DNA of 64,000 nt, from assembly GCA_015067485.1 (NCBI GenBank), contig SVMJ01000002.1, positions 79,401-143,400 on the forward strand. The letters are read 5' to 3'. A model generated the notes under the pieces. It did not search any database, was not told the origin of the DNA, and worked only from the letters and a program-made list of their open reading frames with translations. This DNA is from Oscillospiraceae bacterium (GTDB taxonomy: Bacteria; Bacillota; Clostridia; Oscillospirales; JAAYXM01). The position numbers and the translations under genes were made by a program. This document shows, one piece after another, positions 8,647 to 18,441 of the stretch (positions are counted from its first letter, which is position 1; every line of letters starts with the position of its first letter).

Positions 8647-9360
8647 TTATCGTCGATAAATCGCTTTGACTTCTGCGGTCTCTTCTCCGTTTTGCTCACG
8701 GATGATAAGGGCGGGAAGGTGCGCCATCCCGTCTCGTCCGCCTTTGCGTGCTTCCAACAGCACCAAAGACGGCTCGGCATCCGATTTGTTCTGCACCATT
8801 CGCATCCGCTTGGGTGCAAGATCGTGTGCTTTGAGCGCAGAAAACAGTTCTGCCAAACGGTCGGGACGGTAAACCAGCGAGAACGAGCCGCCGAATTTGA
8901 GCAGGCGCGATGCAGCGCGGCAAACATCGTCGATCGTGCAATCGATTTCCATCCGCGCTTTTCGGAGCGCGGTGTTTTCGGTCTTCAGACCGCTCTCGGG
9001 TTTCATGTACGGGGGATTGGACACCACCACATCGAATGATCCGGGGATAAGGGACGGGGGAAGCGCGCGCAAATCCGCACAGTAAGAAAATGCGCGGTTT
9101 GAGAGATTGTTTAAGCGGATGTTTTCCGAAATCAACTGCGCGGAACGCTCCTGGATCTCCACTCCGTGGAGTTCACAAGAATCATGCCGCGCGGCAAGTA
9201 AAATCAAAATCGCACCGTTTCCACAGCCCAGGTCTGCCACTTTGGCGCGGTAGGGGATGCGCGCAAAATCCGAAAGGAGCATGGCGTCCGTTCCCAGTTT
9301 GAGCAGGGTCTCGTCCTGGAGCAGCACAAAGCCATTGATGCCAAGTTCGTCCGGCTTCAT
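8647..9360 (-). CDS. tRNA1(Val) (adenine37-N6)-methyltransferase-like protein
   Basis: A 237-residue class I SAM methyltransferase of the TrmN6/YfiC type. Seen are the SAM-binding motif VADLGCGNGAI near residue 41, the acidic GVEIQE, and the catalytic SNPPYMK motif typical of exocyclic-amine N6-adenine methyltransferases. The N terminus ELGINGFVLLQDETLLKLGTD is characteristic of the Firmicutes branch. TAGGAGG precedes the ATG. It lies just downstream of the ferredoxin gene, separated by a terminator. Confidence 0.85.
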   Translation of the reverse strand: MKPDELGINGFVLLQDETLLKLGTDAMLLSDFARIPYRAKVADLGCGNGAILILLAARHDSCELHGVEIQERSAQLISENIRLNNLSNRAFSYCADLRALPPSLIPGSFDVVVSNPPYMKPESGLKTENTALRKARMEIDCTIDDVCRAASRLLKFGGSFSLVYRPDRLAELFSALKAHDLAPKRMRMVQNKSDAEPSLVLLEARKGGRDGMAHLPALIIREQNGEETAEVKAIYRR

Positions 9361-9372
9361 ATAAACCTCCTA

Positions 9373-9408
9373 AAAACAGAAAGACCTGTGTTTTATCCCC
9401 ACAGGCCT
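9373..9408 (-). terminator. Terminator of the small ferredoxin gene
   Basis: On the minus strand GGCCTGTG pairs with CACAGGTC (one G-T pair) around a GGGATAAAA loop and is followed by TTTCTGTTTTTA. Confidence 0.7.
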
Positions 9409-9424
9409 TCTCTCTCTGTACTTT

Positions 9425-9595
9425 TTATTCCGGTTGGATTGCTTCTACCGGGCAAACTGCTGCGCAAGCGCCGCAATCAACACAAGCATCTGCATCGATT
9501 ACGTACTGAGCGTCTGCAGCGGAAATGCAACCGGTCGGGCATTCGCCTTCGCAAGTGCCACACATGATGCAAGCATCACTGATAACATGTGCCAT
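9425..9595 (-). CDS. Small 2[4Fe-4S] ferredoxin
   Basis: A 56-residue clostridial-type ferredoxin. Cluster ligands are CIMCGTCEGECP near the N terminus and CVDCGACAAVCP near the C terminus, two CxxCxxCxxxCP motifs with the usual pseudo-twofold symmetry. The gene has AGGAGGTGC upstream of its ATG, its own promoter and its own terminator, so it is monocistronic. It is a likely low-potential electron carrier for the hydrogenase and Nfn complexes at 48-55 kb; this link is inferred. Confidence 0.96.
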   Translation of the reverse strand: MAHVISDACIMCGTCEGECPTGCISAADAQYVIDADACVDCGACAAVCPVEAIQPE

Positions 9596-9625
9596 GATGA
9601 GCACCTCCTATTTTTGGTTAGTTCT

Positions 9626-9653
9626 ATTCTATCACGATTCCGCGAAATTGCAA
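9626..9653 (-). promoter_or_regulatory. Promoter of the small ferredoxin gene
   Basis: On the minus strand TTGCAA (9648-9653), 16-bp spacer, TAGAAT (9626-9631), about 17 bp before the Shine-Dalgarno. Confidence 0.6.
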
Positions 9654-9739
9654 GGGGTTTGGCGGAATTTATGTGAAATTTTCCGCGATTGTTTGAATCT
9701 GCTAAAAAGCGGACATACTGATCTTCGGGAGGTGGAACC

Positions 9740-12184
9740 ATGTTTTTTGAAAACCGATTCACCGGTCGTGCCGAGCACGTCATTCGTCTTGCACACGAGA
9801 GTGCGGCGGAGATGGGGCATGGCTATGTGGGGAGCGAACATCTTCTGCTCGCACTCATTCGGGAAGAAGACGGGATCGCGGCAAAACTGCTCAAAAAAGC
9901 GGGCGTGGATGAAGCGAAACTGCGGGATAAGATTTTGGAGACAGTCGGGATCGGGATCTCGGGCACCGCGCCGCTTCAAGGACTCACCCCACGCACCAAA
10001 CGCATCGTGGAACTTGCGCTTTCCGAAGCGGTGCGCTCGGGGACACGCTATGTAGGCACCGAGCACTTGCTTCTCGGACTGCTCCGTGAGACCGAGAGTA
10101 TCGGCGCACGACTGCTCTGTGCGATGGGGGTGGACACTTCAGGGCTGTATAGTCAGGTGATTGCAAACGGGGATGCGCGCGGAAAAAAAACGAGCGACCT
10201 TTCTACGCGTGGCGGTGATGTTACGCGGGAAACCCATCCGGAAACCAAAACAATGAATCAGTTCGGGCGTGATCTGACTGACTTTGCAAGAGAAGGGAAA
10301 CTCGACCCGGTCATCGGGCGCGAGCGCGAGATCACACGCATTCTGCAAATCTTATCCCGCCGCACGAAAAATAATCCGGTGTTGGTAGGCGAGCCGGGTG
10401 TGGGGAAAACCGCGGTGGCGGAAGGGCTTGCCCAGCGAATCGTGCAGGGGGAAGTCCCTCAGATCTTAAAAGACAAACGCGTATTTCTGCTCGACATTCC
10501 GGGCATGATCGCAGGAACGAAATACCGCGGTGAATTCGAAGAGCGGCTCAAGACCGCGCTGGGAGAAGCGGCAAAGGCGGGCAATGTCATTTTGTTTGTA
10601 GACGAACTCCATATCATCGTGGGCGCAGGGAGCGCAGAAGGCGCGGTGGATGCCGCGAACATCTTAAAACCCGCGCTGTCGCGTGGGGAGTTGCAGGTGC
10701 TTGGCGCGACCACGCTCGACGAATACCGCAAACACATCGAAAAAGACGCTGCGCTCTCCCGTCGCTTCCAGGAGGTTATGGTGGGCGAGCCGAGTGAAGA
10801 AGAAGCGCTGGAGATTCTACGCGGACTGCGCGATAAATATGAAGCACATCATCGTGTTACTATCAGCGATGATGCGCTGGAAGCGGCGGTCGAGCTGTCG
10901 GTGCGGTATCTCGGCGACCGATTCCTGCCCGACAAAGCCATCGACTTGATGGACGAAGCGGCAAGCCGTGTGCGCCTGTTTTCCCAGACACTGCCCAAAG
11001 ACGTGAAGAAACTGGAAGAAGAAATTGAACGCCTTTCCCGTGAAAAGGAAGAAAAGGTCCGCGCGCAGGAATTTGAACTGGCGGCTGCGCTGCGCGATCA
11101 GGAGATGGAGCGCCGCCGTGAATGGGAAGAACTCCGTTCCAAACGCGCGGTCTCCCGCGCGGGAGACGGAGAGATCATCACCGCGGAACACGTGGCGGAA
11201 GTGGTTTCCGAGTGGACGGGTGTTCCCGTAAAACGGCTCACCATGGACGAACGTGAGCGCCTGCTTTCGCTGGAAGAGATTTTACATGCCCGCGTCATCG
11301 GGCAGGAGAGCGCGGTATCGGCGGTCGCGCGCGCGGTGCGCCGTGGCAGGATCGGGCTGAAAGACCCGAAACGCCCTATCGGATCGTTCTTGTTTTTGGG
11401 TCCAACCGGTGTGGGCAAGACCGAACTTGCTCGTGCGCTTGCAGAAGCGTTGTTCGGGGATGAAAGTAATATGATCCGCGTGGATATGTCCGAGTACATG
11501 GAGAAGCACACGGTCAGCCGACTGGTGGGCTCGCCACCCGGATACGTGGGCTACGACGAGGGGGGCGAACTCACCGAACAGGTGCGGAGAAAGCCGTATT
11601 CGGTGGTGCTCTTTGACGAGATCGAAAAAGCGCATCCCGAGGTGTTCCACCTGCTTTTGCAAGTGCTGGAAGACGGGATTCTCACCGACAGCACGGGGAG
11701 ACGGGTGGATTTTCGCAACACGGTTATCGTGATGACATCCAACATTGGGGGAGAGAAGATTGCAAACGGACATCGCCCGGGCTTTTCCGAGCGGGAAGAG
11801 AACGATGCGGAAATCACGCACAATGTGATGGCGGAGTTAAAGCGTGCGTTTCGACCCGAATTTCTCAACCGCATTGATGAGACCATTGTATTTCACGCGT
11901 TAAAGCCCGAAGAAATGTCTCGTATCGCAAGGAAAATGATCGGGGAAGTGTCCTCGCGCTTTGAAAAAACAGGGGTTACACTTTGTGTTTCCGACAGAGC
12001 AATAGAACTTCTCTCAAAACTTGGTTATGACCGCGCATATGGTGCTCGTCCGCTTCGTCGCATCATCCGTCAAAAGGTGGAAGACCCGGCAGCGGATTTG
12101 TTCTTAAAATATGGAGCGTGCGCAATCATCGCGGATGCAAAAGACGAAGAAATCCAAATCACAAAAAAAGAAGCCGAACCGTAA
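9740..12184 (+). CDS. clpC: ClpC-type AAA+ unfoldase (Clp protease ATPase subunit)
   Basis: ClpC unfolds substrates for the ClpP peptidase. The 814 residues contain two N-terminal Clp_N repeats ([12 protein letters not shown] and [12 protein letters not shown]), AAA-1 with GEPGVGKT near 217 and VDELH, a middle region with a UVR motif ([14 protein letters not shown]), and AAA-2 with GPTGVGKT near 554 and LFDEIEKAH. The C-terminal D2-small domain has [16 protein letters not shown]. The stop codon lies in the loop of a hairpin that ends the convergent prsA-like gene. The usual partners ctsR, mcsA and mcsB are absent here, and no CtsR-type heptad repeat was seen upstream. Confidence 0.95.
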   Translation: MFFENRFTGRAEHVIRLAHESAAEMGHGYVGSEHLLLALIREEDGIAAKLLKKAGVDEAKLRDKILETVGIGISGTAPLQGLTPRTKRIVELALSEAVRSGTRYVGTEHLLLGLLRETESIGARLLCAMGVDTSGLYSQVIANGDARGKKTSDLSTRGGDVTRETHPETKTMNQFGRDLTDFAREGKLDPVIGREREITRILQILSRRTKNNPVLVGEPGVGKTAVAEGLAQRIVQGEVPQILKDKRVFLLDIPGMIAGTKYRGEFEERLKTALGEAAKAGNVILFVDELHIIVGAGSAEGAVDAANILKPALSRGELQVLGATTLDEYRKHIEKDAALSRRFQEVMVGEPSEEEALEILRGLRDKYEAHHRVTISDDALEAAVELSVRYLGDRFLPDKAIDLMDEAASRVRLFSQTLPKDVKKLEEEIERLSREKEEKVRAQEFELAAALRDQEMERRREWEELRSKRAVSRAGDGEIITAEHVAEVVSEWTGVPVKRLTMDERERLLSLEEILHARVIGQESAVSAVARAVRRGRIGLKDPKRPIGSFLFLGPTGVGKTELARALAEALFGDESNMIRVDMSEYMEKHTVSRLVGSPPGYVGYDEGGELTEQVRRKPYSVVLFDEIEKAHPEVFHLLLQVLEDGILTDSTGRRVDFRNTVIVMTSNIGGEKIANGHRPGFSEREENDAEITHNVMAELKRAFRPEFLNRIDETIVFHALKPEEMSRIARKMIGEVSSRFEKTGVTLCVSDRAIELLSKLGYDRAYGARPLRRIIRQKVEDPAADLFLKYGACAIIADAKDEEIQITKKEAEP

Positions 12185-12196
12185 CGGTTCGGCTTC
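12163..12196 (-). terminator. Terminator of the prsA-like gene, overlapping the clpC 3' end
   Basis: A perfect 12-bp stem (12170-12181 with 12185-12196) has a three-base loop that is exactly the clpC stop codon TAA. On the minus strand a run of seven T follows. It therefore serves mainly the minus-strand gene. Confidence 0.85.
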
Positions 12197-12207
12197 TCGC
12201 TATTTGA

Positions 12208-13332
12208 TTATTCAGCAGCATCTTCTGCGTGGTCGTGGCCTTCGTGATTGTCAACACTCGGGACATCGTCTACGCTCGGTGCAGTATCACCGCCTGCAGT
12301 TTCCGGTGCCGGAGTTGCTTCGATCATGAACAGATCATAAAGGTCGATTTCCGCATAAGCATCGGTGGTTTCGACTTCGAGTTCTGTCATGATCTCGTTG
12401 AGCTTGTTCTGGAGTTCCAGCCCTGCATAGGAATTGATGTAAGTGTCGATGTTTGCCTTGACATACTCGGTATCAAACGGATAACGCTTGATGATGTGGT
12501 AGCCGTTCGGGCTTTCCACGATGCCGGAAGTTTCGTTCACACCGAGTGCCACACTCGCGGTGGTGAATTCGGTGTTCATGGTGCCGGAACTATCAAACAT
12601 GGTGCCGTTGACATCGAAGACATAACCCTCGGGATTGCTCTGCATGCCCGGGTCTTCACCCTTTTCCGCAATCAAAGCATCAAAGTCTTCGCCTGCAGCG
12701 ACGCGAGCGAGAATCGCTTCTGCTTCCGCTTTCTTTTCAGCCTTGTTGGTATCATCTGCGATGACCAGGATGTGCTTGATACGGAAGAAGTTGTCCACCA
12801 GGTCTGCTGCAACGACTTCCGCGTCCGGTGCATAGATGCCGTCGCCCGAGAAGAGCGCGGTGCTTACTTTGGAAGCCAGGAACATGAGTTCGTTGTATTC
12901 ATCGATCGCTTCTTCGGTCAAACGAGCTTCCTTGATCTGATCCAGATATGCCTTGCGACCGCCCATCTGTTCTACCTGCGCGTCTTTGTCAGCTTGGAGA
13001 CTGTCCTTGTCGTCCTTGGTGAGCGAGATGCCGTTGTCTTTTGCGAGCTTTGTGATTGCAGCATTCTGCTTTGCATATTCAAGCGCCTGAGACTTCAGGA
13101 AGTCAGCCCCGGTGGTGCCTTCCATGATCTCTTGATCGAGCATGCCGGTAATCGAGATGCCCTGGGATTCATACATGTATGCGACGTTCTGGATGAGATA
13201 TTCAAACATATTCGAATCCAAAGTGTAATCGCCGATTTTAGCGATGGTCTTGGTAGTGCTGCCACAGCCTGCAAACAAGGATACGATCATGATGCAAGCG
13301 AGAAGCAATGCGCTGATTTTGATCTTCTTCAT
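12208..13332 (-). CDS. PrsA/SurA-type peptidyl-prolyl isomerase lipoprotein
   Basis: A 374-residue extracytoplasmic foldase. The lipoprotein signal peptide ends in the lipobox LFAGC, giving a lipidated Cys about residue 21. An N-terminal SurA-like helical region follows, then a parvulin (PpiC) domain from FFRIKHILVIADD to NGYHIIKRYPF. The tail is Pro/Asp/His-rich (NHEGHDHAEDAAE), which could bind metal. The start at 13332 has AAAGGA upstream with a 9-bp spacer. Its function, folding of secreted proteins at the membrane surface, follows from the family. Confidence 0.9.
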   Translation of the reverse strand: MKKIKISALLLACIMIVSLFAGCGSTTKTIAKIGDYTLDSNMFEYLIQNVAYMYESQGISITGMLDQEIMEGTTGADFLKSQALEYAKQNAAITKLAKDNGISLTKDDKDSLQADKDAQVEQMGGRKAYLDQIKEARLTEEAIDEYNELMFLASKVSTALFSGDGIYAPDAEVVAADLVDNFFRIKHILVIADDTNKAEKKAEAEAILARVAAGEDFDALIAEKGEDPGMQSNPEGYVFDVNGTMFDSSGTMNTEFTTASVALGVNETSGIVESPNGYHIIKRYPFDTEYVKANIDTYINSYAGLELQNKLNEIMTELEVETTDAYAEIDLYDLFMIEATPAPETAGGDTAPSVDDVPSVDNHEGHDHAEDAAE

Positions 13333-13366
13333 AAATTCCATTCCTTTCAGAACACAGTATAGACTG

Positions 13367-13396
13367 ATTATATCACAGCTGATCACAAAATGGCAA
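13367..13396 (-). promoter_or_regulatory. Promoter of the prsA-like gene
   Basis: On the minus strand TTGCCA (13391-13396), 18-bp spacer, TATAAT (13367-13372), in the short gap downstream of mfd. Confidence 0.7.
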
Positions 13397-13412
13397 ACAA
13401 ATTGTGAATTTT

Positions 13413-16400
13413 TTAGGATTTTTTTTGCGCCTCTTCCTGCGCGGTGGCAAAATCCGCAATCAAAGTCTCTGCCGCATCCAGCACATCCGTACCGTTTGGC
13501 AAACGGTAGGTGAGATATGGGGCTTGCCCCGCATTCAGCAGGATATTCCCTTTATAGGCGGGATATGCGCACAAAATTGAGATCCACGAATAGTCGGGAT
13601 TGTGCATGGTAACCTTGAGCGTGCGGTCTTTTTGTGTGAGATCCGCGATGCCGACCGCTGACGCTTTCACGCGCAGGAGCGCGATGCGTACCAAAAGCAT
13701 CACGGATTTTGGCGGCTCGCCGAAACGGTCGCAAATCTCGTCCACCAGATCATCCGCCGCTTCCCGGCTTTCAATGGATGCGATCCGTCGGTAGAGATCC
13801 ATGCGCTGTTCCGGGGTGGAAATGTAGGACTCGGGGATGTTGGCACTCACCGTGAAGTCCGCGCTGCACTCGGTCTTGGTCTGTGGTGTTTCGCCCTTTT
13901 CTTCTGCAACCGCTTCTTCCAAAAGTTTGAGATACAGATCGTACCCCACCGTCATCATATGTCCGCTTTGTTCCGCGCCTAATACATTTCCCGCGCCGCG
14001 AATCTCCAAATCGCGCATTGCGATCTTAAAGCCCGCGCCGAATTCCGCAAATTCACGGATTGCGGTGAGTCGCTTTTCCGAAACGTCCGAAAGCACACGC
14101 CCGGGTCGGTAGGTGAGATAGGCAAATGCGTGCCTTGCTGAGCGCCCCACGCGCCCACGAATCTGATGGAGCTGGGAAAGCCCCATGTGGTCTGCTTCTT
14201 CGATTACAATGGTATTGACATTCGGGATGTCAATGCCGGTCTCGATGATGGTGGTACACACCAAAACCTGCACTTCATTGTCGATTACGCGCTGCATGAC
14301 ATCGGAAAGTTCGGCTTCGTCCATCTTCCCGTGCGCGACCGCCACTTCGATTTCGGGAATCATCCGCTTGATACGGGAAGCACACGCGGAAATTGACGCC
14401 ACACGGTTGTGCAGATAATACACCTGCCCGCCACGCGCCGCTTCACGGCGAATCGCATCGCGGATGACATCCCAATTATGTTCGAGCACATAGGTCTGTA
14501 CCGGATGACGGTTTCGCGGGGCTTCTTCCAGAATGGACATATCCCGAATCCCCGAGAGTGCCATGTTGAGCGTGCGGGGAATGGGGGTGGCGGTGAGCGT
14601 TAGGACGTCAATGTTCTCGGAAATCTCTTTCAGCCGCTCTTTGTGGGTGACCCCGAACCGCTGTTCTTCGTCGATGATGAGAAGCCCCAACTTTGCGAAA
14701 CTGACCGTCTTTTGCAGGAGTTTGTGGGTTCCGATGACAAAATCCACACTCCCGTCTTTGAGTCCTGCCACCACTTTGCGGGTTTGCGACGGGGTGTTGA
14801 ATCGGGTCAGAACCCCGATGTTGATGGGGATGTTCGCAAATCTGCGTTTGACGGTGAGATAGTGCTGTTGCGCCAAAACCGTGGTGGGAACGAGAAGTGC
14901 CACCTGTTTTCCGCCCAAAACACATTTCATCGCGGCGCGAAGTGCCACTTCGGTCTTCCCGAAACCCACATCGCCGCAAAGCAGGCGGTCCATCGCGTAT
15001 GCGTTTTCCATATCACGCTTGATTTCTGCGGTGCAACGGAGCTGGTCATCGGTCTCGTCGTATTCAAACCGCTCTTCAAATTCACGTTGCCAAGCCGAAT
15101 CCTTCGGGAACGCAAATCCCGGTTTGTTTTTACGCTCGGCATAGAGTTTCACCAAGTGCTGTGCGAGATCCTTTGCCGCGCCTTTTGCACGGGATTTCGC
15201 TTTCACCCATTCGGTGCCGCCGAGTTTACTCAGGCGCACCGCGGTATCTTCCGCCGCGCCGATGAATTTGGACACCATATCCAGTTGGGTAACGGGCACA
15301 TAAAGCGCATCGCTACCCGCGTACAGAATTTTGATGTAGTCTTTTTCCACTCCGTCCACCGGGATCTTCTGCAGTCCAGCAAAACGCCCGATGCCGTGGA
15401 GTTCATGCACCACAAGGCATCCGACCGACAAATCCTGGTAGTTGTTGATTTTTTCACGGTTGGAGCGCGATCTGGTTTTGCGGCGTTTTGCCGCGGTCGC
15501 AAGAAACTGCCCTTCGGTGATGAGTGCAAGTCCTTCGCGGGGATATTCAAACCCTGCGGAGAGAATCCCCTGCGCGATCACCACGCCACCGCACGGCGGG
15601 AGAGAAGATAAAGTATAGTCCAACGCACAGGTGATCCCGTGGCGGGTGAGCATCTCACGGAGCGTCTGCGCACTTTCTCTTGTGTTTGCAAGTACCACGG
15701 TGCGATAGCCTTCCGCTTGATAGCGTTCAATTTCACTTGCCGCCACTTCCAGATTCCCGCCGAAACTCGGGATCTGCTTGGTAATCAGACTCAGCACCGC
15801 GCGGGGCGATGCAAGATAGGAAGAATGTGCAAACGTGTCAAGACACACGCACGGTCGCTCGGAGAGTGCGGTGCAAAACGCGGCAAACGAGAGGGAGAGA
15901 TCGCATCCTTTCGGCATCAAAATCTCACTTTCGATGAGCTGCGCGAGATCCTCCGCGTGCCGGTCAGAAAGTCGGAGCGCGGTTTCTTTCATCCGAGCAA
16001 AATCATCGATTAAAAAGATGGTATCATCCGCGAAAAAGTCAAGGGCTGAGTGAAAAGACGGATATAACCACGGAAGATAACGGTCCATCGCGGAAAAAGA
16101 AGTGTTTTCACGCAAACGCTCTATATCTTCGGTGAGTGTGTTGCAAAGTTTTTCCAAATCTTCTTTCTTCTGATAAGATGTAAGTTTCTTTTTGAGCGTG
16201 TCGAGAAGATGCGCTTTTGCATCTTCGGTTACGATGTTTTCCTGCGCGGGAATCAAAACGCATTGTGCGGTGTTTTCGATTCGTCTTTGGGATTCCGGGT
16301 CAAAGTACCCCATCACATCGATCTCGTCGCCCCAAAACTCGATTCGGATCGGGTCGGTCATCTGGGGGGAGAAGCAGTCAAAAATCCCGCCGCGCACCGC

Positions 16401-16919
16401 AAACTGCCCGGGCGCCTCCACCTGCAGAACGCGGGAGTAGCCGAAACTCTGAAGCGAGCGGATCAAATCTTCCTGCACGCAACTTTCCCCTTGTTTTAAA
16501 CAAATGCGGGATGTTTTCAAAAGTTCGGGCGGTAACGTGCGCGTCAAAAGCGCACTCACCGATGTAATGCAAAGCCCTGCGGTGCGATCGAGCAGTGCAG
16601 AGAGCGCGTGAAGCCGCGCATATTCAAATTCATGGGAAGAATTGGTAACATGGTAGAAGTTATACTCACGCGGCGGCAGAATCACCGGGTCTTCTTCTGA
16701 GAGTACCGAAAGGTCGCGTGCACGAGTCCTTGCATCAAACTCATCTGCATAGATAAGGCACACGGGTTTGTCCGTGATGCGGCGAAGCGAGGCGGCAAGG
16801 TGCAACTTGTGGATATGGGACAAGCCGGAGAGAACCAGGGGGGTCTCTCCGGCGGATAAATGCTGCATCAGCGTTTGAAAATCGGGGTTTTCGCGAAGGG
16901 CTTGGCATAAAGCCAACAT
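13413..16919 (-). CDS. mfd: Transcription-repair coupling factor Mfd
   Basis: Mfd removes stalled RNA polymerase and recruits UvrA. The 1168 residues fit the family. Seen in order are a UvrB-homology N-terminal part (YVLPPREYNFYHVT-type segment ILPPREYNFY, and FDCFSP), the RNA-polymerase-interacting region (CLVVHELHGIGRFAGLQ), and the RecG-like translocase with GDVGFGKTEVALRA near 653, IIDEEQRFGV near 750, LTATPIPRTLNMA and LHQIRGRVGRS. The C-terminal D7 domain has TPEQRMDLYRRI. AGAGGTGATC precedes the ATG. It starts 12 bp after pth, as in many Firmicutes. Confidence 0.97.
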   Translation of the reverse strand: MLALCQALRENPDFQTLMQHLSAGETPLVLSGLSHIHKLHLAASLRRITDKPVCLIYADEFDARTRARDLSVLSEEDPVILPPREYNFYHVTNSSHEFEYARLHALSALLDRTAGLCITSVSALLTRTLPPELLKTSRICLKQGESCVQEDLIRSLQSFGYSRVLQVEAPGQFAVRGGIFDCFSPQMTDPIRIEFWGDEIDVMGYFDPESQRRIENTAQCVLIPAQENIVTEDAKAHLLDTLKKKLTSYQKKEDLEKLCNTLTEDIERLRENTSFSAMDRYLPWLYPSFHSALDFFADDTIFLIDDFARMKETALRLSDRHAEDLAQLIESEILMPKGCDLSLSFAAFCTALSERPCVCLDTFAHSSYLASPRAVLSLITKQIPSFGGNLEVAASEIERYQAEGYRTVVLANTRESAQTLREMLTRHGITCALDYTLSSLPPCGGVVIAQGILSAGFEYPREGLALITEGQFLATAAKRRKTRSRSNREKINNYQDLSVGCLVVHELHGIGRFAGLQKIPVDGVEKDYIKILYAGSDALYVPVTQLDMVSKFIGAAEDTAVRLSKLGGTEWVKAKSRAKGAAKDLAQHLVKLYAERKNKPGFAFPKDSAWQREFEERFEYDETDDQLRCTAEIKRDMENAYAMDRLLCGDVGFGKTEVALRAAMKCVLGGKQVALLVPTTVLAQQHYLTVKRRFANIPINIGVLTRFNTPSQTRKVVAGLKDGSVDFVIGTHKLLQKTVSFAKLGLLIIDEEQRFGVTHKERLKEISENIDVLTLTATPIPRTLNMALSGIRDMSILEEAPRNRHPVQTYVLEHNWDVIRDAIRREAARGGQVYYLHNRVASISACASRIKRMIPEIEVAVAHGKMDEAELSDVMQRVIDNEVQVLVCTTIIETGIDIPNVNTIVIEEADHMGLSQLHQIRGRVGRSARHAFAYLTYRPGRVLSDVSEKRLTAIREFAEFGAGFKIAMRDLEIRGAGNVLGAEQSGHMMTVGYDLYLKLLEEAVAEEKGETPQTKTECSADFTVSANIPESYISTPEQRMDLYRRIASIESREAADDLVDEICDRFGEPPKSVMLLVRIALLRVKASAVGIADLTQKDRTLKVTMHNPDYSWISILCAYPAYKGNILLNAGQAPYLTYRLPNGTDVLDAAETLIADFATAQEEAQKKS

Positions 16920-16931
16920 AAGAGATCACCT

Positions 16932-17561
16932 CTAAGCGCCGCTTTTTTGGTTTGCCGCGGCGGCACAACCTTGTGTCAGAATGATGGGCACCGAAGCGCA
17001 CGCGCGGTCGATGCACGGGGCGAGAATTTCCTGCTCGGCATTTGTAAATGTGCCGAGCACCCAGTCTGCCAAGTCATACTCGGGATGCGGGGGCGCGCCC
17101 ACACCCAGTTTGATGCGGGGGAATACGTCCGACCCCAGCTGCGCGATGATGCTCTTGATCCCGTTGTGCCCGCCCGCGCTGCCTTTTGCGCGGATGCGGA
17201 GTTTTCCCGGCGTCATGGAAACATCGTCATACATCACCAAAACCCGCTCGGGCGGGATGTGGTAAAAATTCGCGGCTTCGCGAACCGCTCTGCCCGACTC
17301 GTTCATATACGTTTGCGGTTTCATGAGTAAAACCGATGTATTTGCAATGGTTCCCTGTCCCACGGTCGCGGAGAATTTCAGCTGACTGATCGAGATGCGG
17401 TGCATTCCTGCAAGGGTCTCGAGTGCAAGCCATCCGACGTTGTGGCGTGTGCATTCATATTTCTTGCCGGGGTTCCCAAGCCCCACGATCAACCATTCGG
17501 GCGGACCTGCAGGCGGTTTTTTTTCCGCATCCAGTTTTTTGAACAAATCGAAAATAGACAT
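16932..17561 (-). CDS. pth: Peptidyl-tRNA hydrolase
   Basis: Pth recycles peptidyl-tRNA released during translation. The 209-residue protein shows LIVGLGNPG and catalytic His40 in CTRHNVGW, LMKPQTYMNESG, MYDDVSMTPGKLRIR and the GSAGGHNGIKSI signature. Relative to classical Pth it has an extra charged N-terminal stretch of about 22 residues (FDLFKKLDAEKKPPAG). Its ATG shares its A with the TAA stop of the upstream acetyltransferase gene (TAATG), so translation is probably coupled. Confidence 0.95.
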   Translation of the reverse strand: MSIFDLFKKLDAEKKPPAGPPEWLIVGLGNPGKKYECTRHNVGWLALETLAGMHRISISQLKFSATVGQGTIANTSVLLMKPQTYMNESGRAVREAANFYHIPPERVLVMYDDVSMTPGKLRIRAKGSAGGHNGIKSIIAQLGSDVFPRIKLGVGAPPHPEYDLADWVLGTFTNAEQEILAPCIDRACASVPIILTQGCAAAANQKSGA

Positions 17562-18268
17562 TATTTCTTACCTTTTTTCTCAAAAATATCGTGTGCGCGG
17601 TTTTGCTTCGTTACTTGGCGAGAGCGTGCGATGACAAGCGCACCGTCGGGTACGGGTTCGACCACCGTACTGCCCGCCGCGACCAGGGTGTCTTTCCCGA
17701 CCGAGATCGGTGCCACCAAATTGGAGTTACAACCGATGAACGCACGGTCTCCGATATAGGTGCGGTTTTTGTGCACCCCGTCGTAGTTGACCGTGATGGT
17801 GCCGCAACCGATGTTGACATCCCGCCCCATTTCGGTATCCCCGATATAGGAGAGATGTGCAGATTTACTGCCATCGCCCATTTGCGACTTTTTCACTTCC
17901 ACAAAATTTCCCACACGGCAATTTGCGCCCACTTCCGAATGATTGCGGATATGTGCAAACGGACCGACCGAAGTCCCGTCGCCGATGATGCTGTTTAGCA
18001 CTTGCGACTGATTGATCGTGGCACTATCACCCACCGTGCTTTCTACGATGAGCGTATTCGGACCAATGGTGCAGTTTTTTCCGATCACGGTGCCGCTTTG
18101 TAAAATGACACCGGGAAGGATGACCGTCCCCGCTCCGATAACCACGTCTTCCGCAATCTGCGCAGAGAGATCGACAAATCGTACTCCGCGCTCCATGTGG
18201 AAGCGGATGCGACCCCGCATAGTTTCCGTATGTTCGGTGAGTGCATTCCAATTATCAAATGAAAGCAT
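17561..18268 (-). CDS. Standalone GlmU-type acetyltransferase domain (left-handed beta-helix)
   Basis: The 235 residues align with the C-terminal half of GlmU, which acetylates glucosamine-1-phosphate for UDP-GlcNAc synthesis. Hexapeptide repeats run from residue 32 ([19 protein letters not shown]) onward. Catalytic-type His138 lies in SAHLSYIGD and the acetyl-CoA/substrate motif is [15 protein letters not shown]. The uridylyltransferase domain, normally about 230 residues with an LxAGxGTRM motif, is absent. Nothing upstream of 18268 on this strand encodes it. AAAGGAGGG precedes the ATG. Gene order with pth and mfd matches the classical glmU-pth-mfd neighbourhood, so this is a reduced GlmU. 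Confidence 0.85.
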   Translation of the reverse strand: MLSFDNWNALTEHTETMRGRIRFHMERGVRFVDLSAQIAEDVVIGAGTVILPGVILQSGTVIGKNCTIGPNTLIVESTVGDSATINQSQVLNSIIGDGTSVGPFAHIRNHSEVGANCRVGNFVEVKKSQMGDGSKSAHLSYIGDTEMGRDVNIGCGTITVNYDGVHKNRTYIGDRAFIGCNSNLVAPISVGKDTLVAAGSTVVEPVPDGALVIARSRQVTKQNRAHDIFEKKGKK

Positions 18269-18377
18269 GGGGAACCCTCCTTTGTTTTCTATAAAATCAG
18301 TATATCAAAAACAATGAAAAAATGCACCTATTTTCAAAGGATTTTTTTCACTATGCCGAAATTGCGAAAAAAAGCGG

Positions 18378-18406
18378 TTTACTTGAAGCGAAAAATATGG
18401 TATCCT
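18378..18406 (+). promoter_or_regulatory. Promoter of the dnaD-dnaI pair
   Basis: TTTACT (18378-18383), 17-bp spacer, TATCCT (18401-18406), 36 bp before the start codon. Confidence 0.5.
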
Positions 18407-18441
18407 ACAAATAGAATGCTTTGAAGTAAGAGGAGAGGACT

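Noticed and set aside
9654-9739. A CtsR operator in front of clpC
   Set aside because: No tandem AGTCAAA/GGTCAAA-type heptads are visible in the upstream gap.
12229-13362. A 377-codon plus-strand open frame opposite the prsA-like gene
   Set aside because: The minus-strand gene has a lipoprotein signal, PPIase motifs, promoter and terminator; the plus-strand frame has none of these.
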